A model generated the notes under the pieces. That model was given only the letters and a program-made list of their open reading frames with translations, was not told the origin of the DNA and did no database searches. From Phascolarctos cinereus (Eukaryota > Chordata > Mammalia > Diprotodontia > Phascolarctidae): a DNA stretch of 64,000 nucleotides. Location of the stretch: contig NW_018344259.1 of NCBI RefSeq assembly GCF_002099425.1, forward strand, positions 1,952,001 through 2,016,000, given 5' to 3'. Both the position numbers and the translations under genes were made by a program. Below, piece by piece: positions 36,372 to 38,731 of the stretch (position 1 is the stretch's first letter; the number at the start of each line of letters is the position of its first letter).

Positions 36372-37572
36372 CATATATGTATATTTGTGTGTATATATCT
36401 ATAGATAGATATATAGAAAGAAAGAAAGTCTTCATGGGTTGTATATAGCTCAACAGGAGTCCACTGAGAGAAGTTCAAATTACAGTGGACTCCAGCTATA
36501 GGAAGGAAATTTAGGTAAGCAGTTCAGTATGACCTTTATTAAGAAAACAACTCATTATACCACAAAGTAATATATGAGGATTAACCAAGTATAAAAAAGT
36601 ATCTACTTTCTCAAAAAAAATCAATCAATCATCAGTGATTGATTGATTAAATCTAGTACAATAGGTTTTCACATTCTCAAAGAGAAAACATGGTTTCGTC
36701 AACATGGGGAGCTTCTGGTGTGGTAGTATTTCAGATATGGGAAATTACGCCTATCTTGGACCAGCAGCAGTCACACATCTATGAAAGTTCAACATTGATA
36801 TGTTATATTAAAAAACATTATTGAGAAATGAGGAGTTTGAGGAAATAGTCAAAAGCCCAGCATTAAAAGTGCTTCCCTAGGAAGGGTAGAAAAACTTATC
36901 TGTACTCATTCATAGTCATTCATAGTCACTGATATAACAATCAAACTTCTTTTTGTATGTAATCAAAGGTTACTGCCAAATATTATTTCTCCATGAACAT
37001 TTAGGAACAGTTGCAGAAATTGGCGTCTGTTTTTCACACTATTTTGCCTCACTTTTGAAGCATAGAACTTGAGCTTCTGCAAAAATGTATGAGGCTATAG
37101 AGGCATCAGAGCCAACAGCATACATCATTTTCTCATAGAGATCCCTATGCTTAGAAGGGGGAAATTAAGCCATACCTGGAATCTTGAAGATCTGCCAACA
37201 GAGTTGTTAAAGAATTAATGCAAAGCTCCTATAGGTATTTTCTTCAGAGGACCGCAGTCACAGGTTGGTGATTTCACAGTGAATTAGGTAAAATATTCAT
37301 TTTGTAAACCCTTTTCTTGCTTCTTGCTAATTCCACATTCAGAACCATTAAACGTAGAACTCATCAGATTCAGTGTTGGTCCAGTCTTGTTCACCAAATT
37401 GAATGTTTCACTGTAAGTTTTCTCCTGTCAATAAACTTTCTTCTTTCTCTCTTTCTTTCTCTCTCTCTCTCTTTTTTTGTAGGATCTGGGGATAACGAAA
37501 GTGGGTCATATGAAGCGAATTCTTCAGGGAATTAAGGAGCTAGGAAAGAGCACTCTACTGTCTGAGGTGTAA
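1355..37572 (+). CDS. DGKH: Diacylglycerol kinase eta, C-terminal 671 residues (16 exons, 5' part outside window)
   Basis: The enzyme phosphorylates diacylglycerol to phosphatidic acid, ending DAG signalling and making a lipid messenger; it acts in cytosol and on membranes. Exons: 1355-1628, 2800-2925, 5042-5161, 6301-6418, 6992-7102, 8015-8111, 18448-18555, 20572-20685, 20963-21097, 21814-21980, 22741-22846, 25311-25403, 28568-28687, 29064-29169, 30597-30727 and 37483-37572. All have GT-AG borders and matching phases and sum to 2016 bases (671 codons plus stop). Residues about 1-210 are the linker between the two catalytic halves, 215-400 the DAGK accessory domain ([14 protein letters not shown] start), 405-600 a charged and helical linker, 602-668 the SAM domain. 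The piece fits a family protein of about 1220 residues, so roughly 550 residues (PH, two C1, DAGKc) lie upstream. The paralog DGKD is the alternative; the [17 protein letters not shown] start, the SEV end and the second-frame tail favour DGKH. Intron sizes run from 277 bases to 10.3 kb. Confidence 0.92.
1629..2799 (+). other. DGKH intron
   Basis: Apart from a short antisense L1 tail (1692-1850) nothing recognisable; AT-rich, no conserved frame. Confidence 0.8.
1692..1850 (-). mobile_element. L1 3' end fragment, antisense
   Basis: Starts with a T-run (the poly(A) tail on the other strand) and continues ttgagttccaaattct and aagcaatctgatatatg, matching the longer copies at 7125-7835 and 60063-60245. 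Strongly 5'-truncated L1. Confidence 0.6.
2800..2925 (+). CDS. DGKH: DGKH exon: acidic linker
   Basis: It continues in phase 1 as [14 protein letters not shown] and is 126 bases (42 codons), keeping the frame. VDEQN followed by an E-rich stretch is the same place where DGKD reads AVDEQNAQTQ (from memory). The second half is highly acidic ([10 protein letters not shown]), typical of the unstructured insert between the catalytic halves of type II DAG kinases. The acceptor is tatttctag and the donor gtgaga. Being a whole number of codons, it could be skipped without a frame change. Confidence 0.82.
2990..3160 (+). mobile_element. L2-type LINE tail fragment
   Basis: Carries the series gtgagctccttgagtgcagg, cagcacttaacatggtgcct and ggcatgtggtaggtattta that marks the 3' end of mammalian L2-type elements. 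Diverged. Confidence 0.6.
3854..4116 (-). mobile_element. Marsupial CORE-SINE, nearly full length, antisense
   Basis: It reads from the tail (gttactgttcagtc, gaccccatttgggtttttct) through the core (agatgaggaactgaagca, gtgacttgcccagggtcac) to the tRNA-like head near gctgcc. TTGAAGAC flanks it at 3843-3850 and 4118-4125, a probable target-site duplication. Confidence 0.8.
4638..4785 (+). mobile_element. MIR-type SINE
   Basis: Order of motifs matches MIR: gacatagtgaaaagaac, agaatcagagtctgtg, tttacccatgtgatc, cagttcctcatttctcaaat. Old, about 145 bases. Confidence 0.6.
5042..5161 (+). CDS. DGKH: DGKH exon: Ser/Pro linker
   Basis: A 120-base, phase 1 to 1 exon after a tttgccaacag acceptor. It reads [19 protein letters not shown], then ENLPVLNTR. 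The LPxLNT motif aligns with the DGKD linker segment LPALNTK, which supports a real exon even though the rest is poorly conserved. No domain is visible. The donor is gtagta, somewhat weak. As a frame-neutral exon in a disordered region it is a plausible optional exon. Confidence 0.82.
5162..6300 (+). other. DGKH intron
   Basis: No repeat or exon recognised; AT-rich unique-looking sequence ending in a good pyrimidine tract and ttctcatcag. Confidence 0.7.
6301..6418 (+). CDS. DGKH: DGKH exon: linker leading into accessory domain
   Basis: It follows the acceptor ttctcatcag and reads [31 protein letters not shown], matching the DGKD segment with SVISRLLINADPF, then an acidic DPDPDS. It is 118 bases, entering in phase 1 and leaving in phase 2 at gtaaga. 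A 130-base pure pyrimidine tract starts about 50 bases after the donor. Confidence 0.9.
6419..6991 (+). other. DGKH intron with pyrimidine tract
   Basis: Short intron holding a pyrimidine tract (6468-6598) and a TA/CA-rich stretch (6640-6725). No mobile element recognised. Confidence 0.8.
6468..6598 (+). repeat. 130-base polypyrimidine (CT/CCT) tract
   Basis: Almost uninterrupted C/T on the + strand, 50 bases after a splice donor. Could be a simple repeat, an H-DNA former or a platform for pyrimidine-binding splicing factors. Confidence 0.85.
6992..7102 (+). CDS. DGKH: DGKH exon: start of DAGK accessory domain
   Basis: The exon encodes [20 protein letters not shown] and then [12 protein letters not shown], the signature opening of the DAG kinase accessory domain, which packs against the upstream catalytic domain to complete the active site. 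Nearly every residue agrees with type II family members. It is 111 bases, phase 2 to 2, donor gtaatt. Confidence 0.95.
7125..7835 (-). mobile_element. L1 3' end, 5'-truncated, antisense
   Basis: On the + strand a T-rich start is followed by tttttcccaattacatgtaa and tttgagttccaaatt. It ends with the ORF2-end equivalent (gaattgtcttggatcattgt, ccaattgatcgacatcccct, atagccctttgggcatag). This is the usual 5'-truncated L1 copy of about 700 bases. The flanks share TAATTAAAT, only weakly convincing as a target duplication. Confidence 0.75.
7837..7885 (+). repeat. Tandem duplication of 24-25 bases
   Basis: tttgcaagacactgttattg is present twice head to tail with no internal differences, directly at the edge of the L1 insertion. 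Recent slippage or repair scar. Confidence 0.85.
8015..8111 (+). CDS. DGKH: DGKH exon: accessory domain
   Basis: It reads [19 protein letters not shown], then [13 protein letters not shown], part of the accessory domain and almost identical to the family. The acceptor is ttttcag. It is 97 bases and brings the frame back to phase 0 at gtaaga. The intron that follows is the largest in the window (10.3 kb). Confidence 0.95.
8700..8870 (+). repeat. AT-rich low-complexity sequence
   Basis: Runs of ataatata and aaattatta type with almost no G or C. Confidence 0.8.
8880..9015 (+). mobile_element. L2-type/RTE-like dispersed repeat fragment
   Basis: Contains caataaatatttactgagta, tgcactaggtagactgtac and a degraded catattgcttataatctag. 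This is the motif series tttattgagcacctactatg and gcttacattctaatgggg seen also near 14820, 18670, 22015, 32770 and 49915. Confidence 0.5.
9022..9165 (+). repeat. (TATAATGAA)n-like low-complexity repeat
   Basis: Imperfect repeats of tataatgaa and aaaatataa; gives a meaningless Tyr/Phe/Ile-rich open frame on the minus strand. Confidence 0.8.
9439..9596 (-). mobile_element. tRNA-headed marsupial SINE, antisense
   Basis: On the minus strand it begins gggcagctaggtggcacag and runs through gacctgagttcaaatcc and gctgtgtgaccctgagcaag to ccaattgcct and an A-rich tail. Flanks share CTATTTGGCT (9423-9432 and 9597-9606) plus further bases with one mismatch, a good target duplication. Same subfamily as 44724-44878. 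Confidence 0.85.
10135..10400 (-). mobile_element. Marsupial CORE-SINE, antisense
   Basis: Tail (cattcagtcctttcagttat) at left, core (agatgaggaagctgaagca, gtgacttgcccagagtcaca) in the middle, head (ccactgcaccacctgctgcc) at right. Moderately diverged, near full length. Confidence 0.8.
11261..11610 (+). mobile_element. MIR SINE interrupted by a second MIR-like piece
   Basis: The MIR series begins with gaggcagtgtagtatagtag and ttcaagctttgctacttacc, is broken around 11410-11510 by a piece with caatgctttaaggctcccaa, and resumes with tcaatttccttatctataaa and the tail. It reads as one old SINE split by another. Confidence 0.5.
11930..12100 (+). mobile_element. MIR/CORE-type SINE fragment
   Basis: Contains cctcagacattagctgtgtg, atcctgggcgggttac, taataatagtacctccctca and ttgttgtgatatgtaaagtg. 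These are head-to-tail landmarks of a MIR-like SINE. Confidence 0.6.
12175..12645 (+). mobile_element. Probable solo LTR of an endogenous retrovirus (fossil)
   Basis: A compact non-coding block with a TATAAA at 12533-12538 and an AATAAA at 12625-12630, about 90 bases apart, the usual U3-R spacing of a retroviral LTR. The sequence between them (gtcgtctttggctcaagaga) has R-region character. No internal retroviral genes flank it, so it would be a solo LTR. Family and exact borders are not known to me. Confidence 0.4.
13463..13710 (+). mobile_element. Marsupial CORE-SINE, full length
   Basis: It runs from the head (ctaggtggcatagtagatag), body (gacctgagttcaaatgtgcc, ctagctgtgtgaccctgggc), core (tcctcatctgtaaaatgagc) to tail (actccaaatggggtcatgga, aactgaaatgactgaatagg) and an aacaac end. 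Confidence 0.85.
14825..14955 (+). mobile_element. L2-type/RTE-like dispersed repeat fragment
   Basis: Contains taagcacctactaaagtcca, ggcactgtgctaggtgatgg and gagcttacattctgttaggg. Ends at the mariner hairpin that follows. Confidence 0.6.
14961..15038 (+). mobile_element. Mariner-type hairpin MITE
   Basis: Inverted repeats tgtcccaaaagtcttagtgt (from 14964) and the complementary arm ending 15031 pair over 23 bases with one mismatch, around a 22-base loop. The total of about 78 bases and the palindromic build resemble the human mariner MITE MADE1. A diverged relative sits at 45825-45880. Confidence 0.75.
15765..17460 (-). mobile_element. L1 5' half (5' UTR plus most of ORF1), 3' part absent
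   Basis: On the minus strand it starts at 17460 with gggcagagccaagatggtgg, then an 800-base GC-richer 5' UTR. ORF1 starts near 16644 ([20 protein letters not shown], coiled coil rich in E/K) and continues in a second frame (16204-15839; [20 protein letters not shown], then RRDNLKIIG, the conserved ORF1p core). It stops after [11 protein letters not shown] near 15780. ORF1 is broken by a frame change between 16205 and 16317 and an in-frame stop at 15839. TTGTCCATTATT flanks the copy at 15753-15764 and 17465-17476. Confidence 0.88.
17461..18440 (+). other. Intron segment with no recognised element
   Basis: AT-rich sequence between the L1 and the next exon; a faint MIR-like piece near 17600-17680 is the only hint of a repeat. 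Confidence 0.6.
18448..18555 (+). CDS. DGKH: DGKH exon: accessory domain core
   Basis: A 108-base phase-0 exon reading [20 protein letters not shown], then [11 protein letters not shown] and TKEDD. The [13 protein letters not shown] motif is one of the most constant parts of all DAG kinase accessory domains. The acceptor is ttatatttcag and the donor gtaagt, a strong match. Confidence 0.96.
18670..18830 (+). mobile_element. L2-type/RTE-like dispersed repeat fragment
   Basis: Carries cagtcatttattaaacactg, ccaggcactgtgctaagtgt and gagcttatattctaatgggg. Confidence 0.6.
19340..19505 (+). mobile_element. MIR-type SINE
   Basis: Contains cttgaatcctgactccgct, ctttgtgaccttgggcaaat and gatggtcttgtaggttcctt, in MIR order. 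Confidence 0.65.
20572..20685 (+). CDS. DGKH: DGKH exon: accessory domain
   Basis: It reads [20 protein letters not shown], then [18 protein letters not shown]. The DDKxLEVVxVxGxxQ pattern and the hRIAQ end are accessory-domain hallmarks. It is 114 bases, phase 0 to 0, acceptor cattgcag, donor gtctgt (weak at positions 3 and 4). Confidence 0.95.
20686..20962 (+). other. Short DGKH intron (277 bases)
   Basis: No repeat; unique-looking, moderately GC-rich. Ends gttttatttcag. Confidence 0.85.
20963..21097 (+). CDS. DGKH: DGKH exon: end of accessory domain
   Basis: It reads [20 protein letters not shown], then EAWIQPPG and ending in RAQMLTRDR. The [15 protein letters not shown] motif ends the catalytic accessory domain throughout the family. 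It is 135 bases, phase 0 to 0, with acceptor ttatttcag and donor gtatgt. The intron before it is only 277 bases, the shortest in the window. Confidence 0.96.
21098..21813 (+). other. DGKH intron with TA microsatellite
   Basis: AT-rich; a (TA)n tract at 21584-21630 and related tatatg runs. No mobile element recognised. Confidence 0.8.
21584..21630 (+). repeat. (TG)n/(TA)n microsatellite
   Basis: tgtgtgtg followed by about 28 bases of uninterrupted ta repeats. Confidence 0.9.
21814..21980 (+). CDS. DGKH: DGKH exon: helical linker after catalysis
   Basis: It opens [15 protein letters not shown], conserved in DGKD and DGKH, then a basic/Pro stretch (KVPPRPQ) and an acidic helix ([20 protein letters not shown]). 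It is 167 bases and leaves in phase 2 (CG before gtaagc). No enzyme residues are expected here; it is the start of the roughly 200-residue spacer to the SAM domain. Confidence 0.93.
21981..22740 (+). other. DGKH intron
   Basis: An L2-type fragment at 22015-22150, otherwise AT-rich unrecognised sequence. Confidence 0.8.
22015..22150 (+). mobile_element. L2-type/RTE-like dispersed repeat fragment
   Basis: Contains acgtttattaagtgcctatt, ggtgccaggcattgtgctta and gagtttgcatttatagcagg. Confidence 0.6.
22741..22846 (+). CDS. DGKH: DGKH exon: coiled linker
   Basis: It reads [20 protein letters not shown] and continues [25 protein letters not shown] is shared with the type II paralogs. Amphipathic helix character is clear. 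It is 106 bases, acceptor tttgtttatag, donor gtaagg, returning to phase 0. Confidence 0.93.
23085..23200 (-). mobile_element. Marsupial CORE-SINE tail fragment, antisense
   Basis: Reads gttgttcagtcgtttcagtc, then gaccccatttggggttttct and tgccatttccttctctgata. The core and head are missing; truncated copy. Confidence 0.8.
23735..23812 (+). repeat. TA/TG-rich microsatellite
   Basis: Alternating tatatg and tgtgta units; gives a spurious Tyr/Ile/Cys-rich frame. Confidence 0.85.
24515..24710 (+). mobile_element. MIR-type SINE
   Basis: Contains gacttcagccaagtcattta, tgagcctcagtttcctcatc and gttactgcgaggttaaatga, the MIR body and tail in order. Confidence 0.7.
24800..24925 (-). mobile_element. MIR-type SINE, antisense
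   Basis: Antisense core visible as ggttatgtgacttacctact, then aggagttgaacctgggtttt and the head near attctgccatg. Confidence 0.6.
25311..25403 (+). CDS. DGKH: DGKH exon: linker
   Basis: It reads [20 protein letters not shown], then [11 protein letters not shown], aligning with the family segment of the type xxALxxETExLLxGK. It is 93 bases in phase 0 with a good cttcttttccag acceptor and gtaagg donor. It continues the helical spacer between the catalytic part and SAM. Confidence 0.92.
25889..26073 (+). mobile_element. Non-autonomous hAT element with 8-base target duplication
   Basis: Starts caggggttcttgttaagc and ends with the inverted partner ctaggttaagaacctcaa. Flanking octamers TCCTAAGA (25881-25888) and TCCTAGGA (26074-26081) differ at one base, the hAT hallmark. 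Internal landmark gtcatggacccctttggcag recurs in the copies at 46043 and 59687. Confidence 0.8.
26140..26225 (+). mobile_element. L2-type tail fragment
   Basis: Contains aatagtaggtgcttaataaa and tatttattgaatgag, the terminal L2 motif; the upstream part is degraded. Confidence 0.5.
26410..26510 (+). repeat. GATA/GGAA purine-rich simple repeat
   Basis: gatagatag passes into gaaggaaagaagg-type units over 100 bases. Confidence 0.85.
27485..27710 (-). mobile_element. MIR-like SINE, antisense, with T-run
   Basis: An 18-20-base T run at 27488 is followed by ggtccagaccagtgatttca and tagggaactctcaatg. Further on come an antisense core (aaatgatttgcccatggtca) and a head (ttccaggcatgcccctttat). Reads as an A-tailed SINE inserted on the minus strand. 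Confidence 0.5.
28568..28687 (+). CDS. DGKH: DGKH exon: linker, start set at QLESPHEE
   Basis: It reads [20 protein letters not shown], then [20 protein letters not shown]. Two AGs lie three bases apart (28567 and 28570); I chose the first because it gives the glutamine expected from DGKH, so a NAGNAG-type one-residue variant is possible. It is 120 bases, phase 0 to 0. The donor gtttgt is the weakest in the gene: nothing matches beyond GT except the +5 G. An acidic NDDE closes the exon. Confidence 0.88.
28688..29063 (+). other. Short DGKH intron
   Basis: No repeat recognised; AT-rich. Confidence 0.75.
29064..29169 (+). CDS. DGKH: DGKH exon: basic segment before SAM; isoform branch point
   Basis: It reads [20 protein letters not shown], then [15 protein letters not shown]. 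The KSxxFRIVxKFKKEK motif is conserved in DGKD and DGKH and is strongly basic. It is 106 bases and ends in phase 1 with a single G before gtaggt. That G can be completed either by the SAM exon at 30597 (giving Val) or directly by the last exon at 37483 (giving Gly), which sets the two C-termini. Confidence 0.93.
29170..30596 (+). other. DGKH intron before the SAM exon
   Basis: A (CA)n run at 29573-29600 is the only repeat. The rest is unique-looking and relatively free of mobile DNA, as might be expected if it holds splicing control elements. Confidence 0.7.
30597..30727 (+). CDS. DGKH: DGKH alternative exon: SAM domain, first two thirds
   Basis: It reads [20 protein letters not shown], then [20 protein letters not shown] and RDLK, a clear SAM domain (helices 1-4). 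SAM domains of type II DAG kinases self-polymerise and control membrane recruitment. The exon is 131 bases, not a multiple of three, so skipping shifts the frame of the last exon. Its acceptor tract (gctcttaactttggtag) is short and broken by purines, as expected for a regulated exon; the donor is gtattt. DGK-eta is known to exist with (eta2) and without (eta1) SAM. Confidence 0.93.
31530..31710 (+). mobile_element. MIR-type SINE fragment
   Basis: Contains actttacatacatcatctca, tttgattatcataactctta and tttacagatggaggaaaa. Confidence 0.55.
32775..33890 (+). mobile_element. Long L2-like LINE fragment, split by a SINE
   Basis: Opens with gcatttattaagcacctact and continues through ttgagcaggggcttgaagaa, atcctggatgcgatagggag, tgtctaataggcagctggta and tctgggagtcatccgggtag to aatccagcaaaggagacc. 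The same order occurs at 49915-50990 and 59236-61115. Family name is not certain (L2 or a related LINE); an antisense CORE-SINE piece at 33365-33480 interrupts it. Confidence 0.55.
33365..33480 (-). mobile_element. CORE-SINE fragment, antisense, inside the L2-like block
   Basis: Reads ttaagtaacttgtgaggggt, cacacagctagtaaatgttt, ctgactccaggtccagcact, then a head-like ccatctactgcaccgcc. Confidence 0.7.
34025..34205 (+). mobile_element. MIR-type SINE
   Basis: Contains gaactgaattctagcctcag, ctctgctactacatgactat, cagttgctttatccataaat and gatggactagatgccatcta. Confidence 0.65.
34295..34400 (+). mobile_element. MIR-type SINE fragment
   Basis: Contains acatttatacaacgctttac and tttgatcctcatagtaaccc. 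Confidence 0.5.
35345..35575 (+). repeat. Local diverged duplication, copy 1
   Basis: Shares with 36440-36725 the series gtccactgagagaag, tggactccagctatag, gaggattaac and atggggagcttctg in the same order and orientation. See copy 2. Confidence 0.75.
36305..36428 (+). repeat. (TA)n(CA)n compound microsatellite
   Basis: About 24 bases of ta, 36 bases of ca, then tatatg, tctataga and gaaa runs. Confidence 0.95.
36440..36725 (+). repeat. Local diverged duplication, copy 2, with extra hairpin
   Basis: Same landmarks as copy 1 about 1.1 kb away, with an added stretch near 36612-36665 that includes a 13-base-pair perfect hairpin with a TCAG loop (36619-36648). Could be a segmental duplication or two members of an unnamed repeat family. 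Confidence 0.75.
37433..37482 (+). promoter_or_regulatory. Long polypyrimidine tract and acceptor of last exon
   Basis: About 48 bases of almost pure pyrimidine (repeated ctttct and ctctct) run straight into tttttttgtag. This is a very strong acceptor with many potential PTB-type sites, in contrast to the poor tract before the SAM exon. The contrast favours SAM-exon skipping unless the SAM exon is actively included; that reading is inference. Confidence 0.6.
37483..37572 (+). CDS. DGKH: DGKH last coding exon, dual frame: SAM end (eta2) or SGN tail (eta1)
   Basis: After the SAM exon it reads [20 protein letters not shown], then GKSTLLSEV and TAA at 37570-37572. This is SAM helix 5 plus a tail whose last residues S-E-V fit a class I PDZ ligand. 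If the SAM exon is skipped, the same bases are read one frame over as (G)[16 protein letters not shown] with TAA at 37533-37535. Both stops lie in the last coding exon, so neither form should trigger decay. The acceptor follows an unusually long pyrimidine tract. Confidence 0.93.
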   Translation, partial: DLGITKVGHMKRILQGIKELGKSTLLSEV

Positions 37573-38458
37573 TCCTACTGGTGCTACTTCTTGAAAGAGG
37601 GAGAATTGTTAGTAAATGCAAAATTATCAGAGGCAATTTGCTGTCCTTGTAGTTTACTGTGTGGATAAATAAGCACTAGTACACCCCATGTAGGTGGGTT
37701 TGTTTATATTGTGGATGAAAAGCCTGGTTGGAGGTGTTAAAAAAAAAGATTTTGTGCCAAAAAAAAAACACCCAGTACATTCTGTGAAGCCATTTTCTTA
37801 TTGTGCAGACCTGGCGTGTTCAATGTGCACATGTTGAAGAAAATCTAGAGCACAGTAAACTACAATGTGTGAAAGATGGAGATGTGAAGTGGAGAATGTC
37901 CTTAATCCTGGCCTAACGTGGCTTTCCTACAATGCAACAGCATATCGTTATGTGGAGACAGGTTTCACTTTGACGGATCTGAGGCAGAGGTTCTTCCTTG
38001 GAATCTCCATTCAGAGGAGTGAGATTAAAGTCTTGTGGTTTTGCACATGAGATCGATATTGCCTCAGGAGCCCAGAATGCAGTGGTCAAGGGAATAGAGT
38101 TAACTCCACAAATACCGTGGGTACAAAGTACAGTGCACGATGCTCCTGCCTGAACTGACTTTCTTTTTGTTGCATGACACATCTAATACTTTTAACACTT
38201 GAACAACCTCAATATTAGTTTTTAAAACAATTTAATTTATTACTCCCCAAGTATTTTTTTTGTTTTTTTTTCTATTGTTTAGTGTTTTATTTTATCTAAA
38301 CATCCTGTGGTTAAGAACTTGTAGATGTGAATACATTGTGTTTGTGCCATGTTCAACACCAATGTACATTTTATGTAAGCTAGTTTTCTTTCAGTAAATC
38401 ATGTGCAGTAGGTATATCAGTTAAGAAATCTTTCTCATCTTATTACGGCCCATTGTAT

Positions 38459-38464
38459 AATAAA
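38459..38464 (+). promoter_or_regulatory. Proximal poly(A) signal AATAAA (candidate)
   Basis: Canonical hexamer about 890 bases after the stop codon, followed by mixed sequence without a clear GU-rich element. It is one of two closely spaced candidates for a short 3' UTR form. Confidence 0.4.
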
Positions 38465-38725
38465 ACTAGTACCTGACTCCCCAAATGAAAAGCTCCATCA
38501 TAAGTTTCTCTTAGTTCATTTAAACTGAAAAATTCTTTCATGTTCCTTCTTGGACGTATAACATAATATCCTTGGTATATTTATCACACACATTTCTTGT
38601 AAAATATTTTTTCAGACATTTAAAAATATTTAGCTTTGGTATGTATAACCATCTTCTATATGACAAAAGCAGGTAGGGTATTAACCCAGTGCTGACTATT
38701 TCCATATTGTACCTTGGGGCTACCT

Positions 38726-38731
38726 AATAAA
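38726..38731 (+). promoter_or_regulatory. Second proximal poly(A) signal AATAAA (candidate)
   Basis: Hexamer in the context ctacctaataaacattg, followed by an A-run that resembles a cleavage region. No strong GU-rich downstream element is seen. Confidence 0.4.

Larger units (their letters stand above)
30728..37482 (+). other. DGKH intron between SAM exon and last exon
   Basis: Contains a MIR (31530-31710), a long L2-like block (32775-33890) with a SINE inside it, two MIRs (34025-34205, 34295-34400), a diverged local duplication (35345-35575 and 36440-36725), a TA/CA microsatellite and the final pyrimidine tract. Confidence 0.8.
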
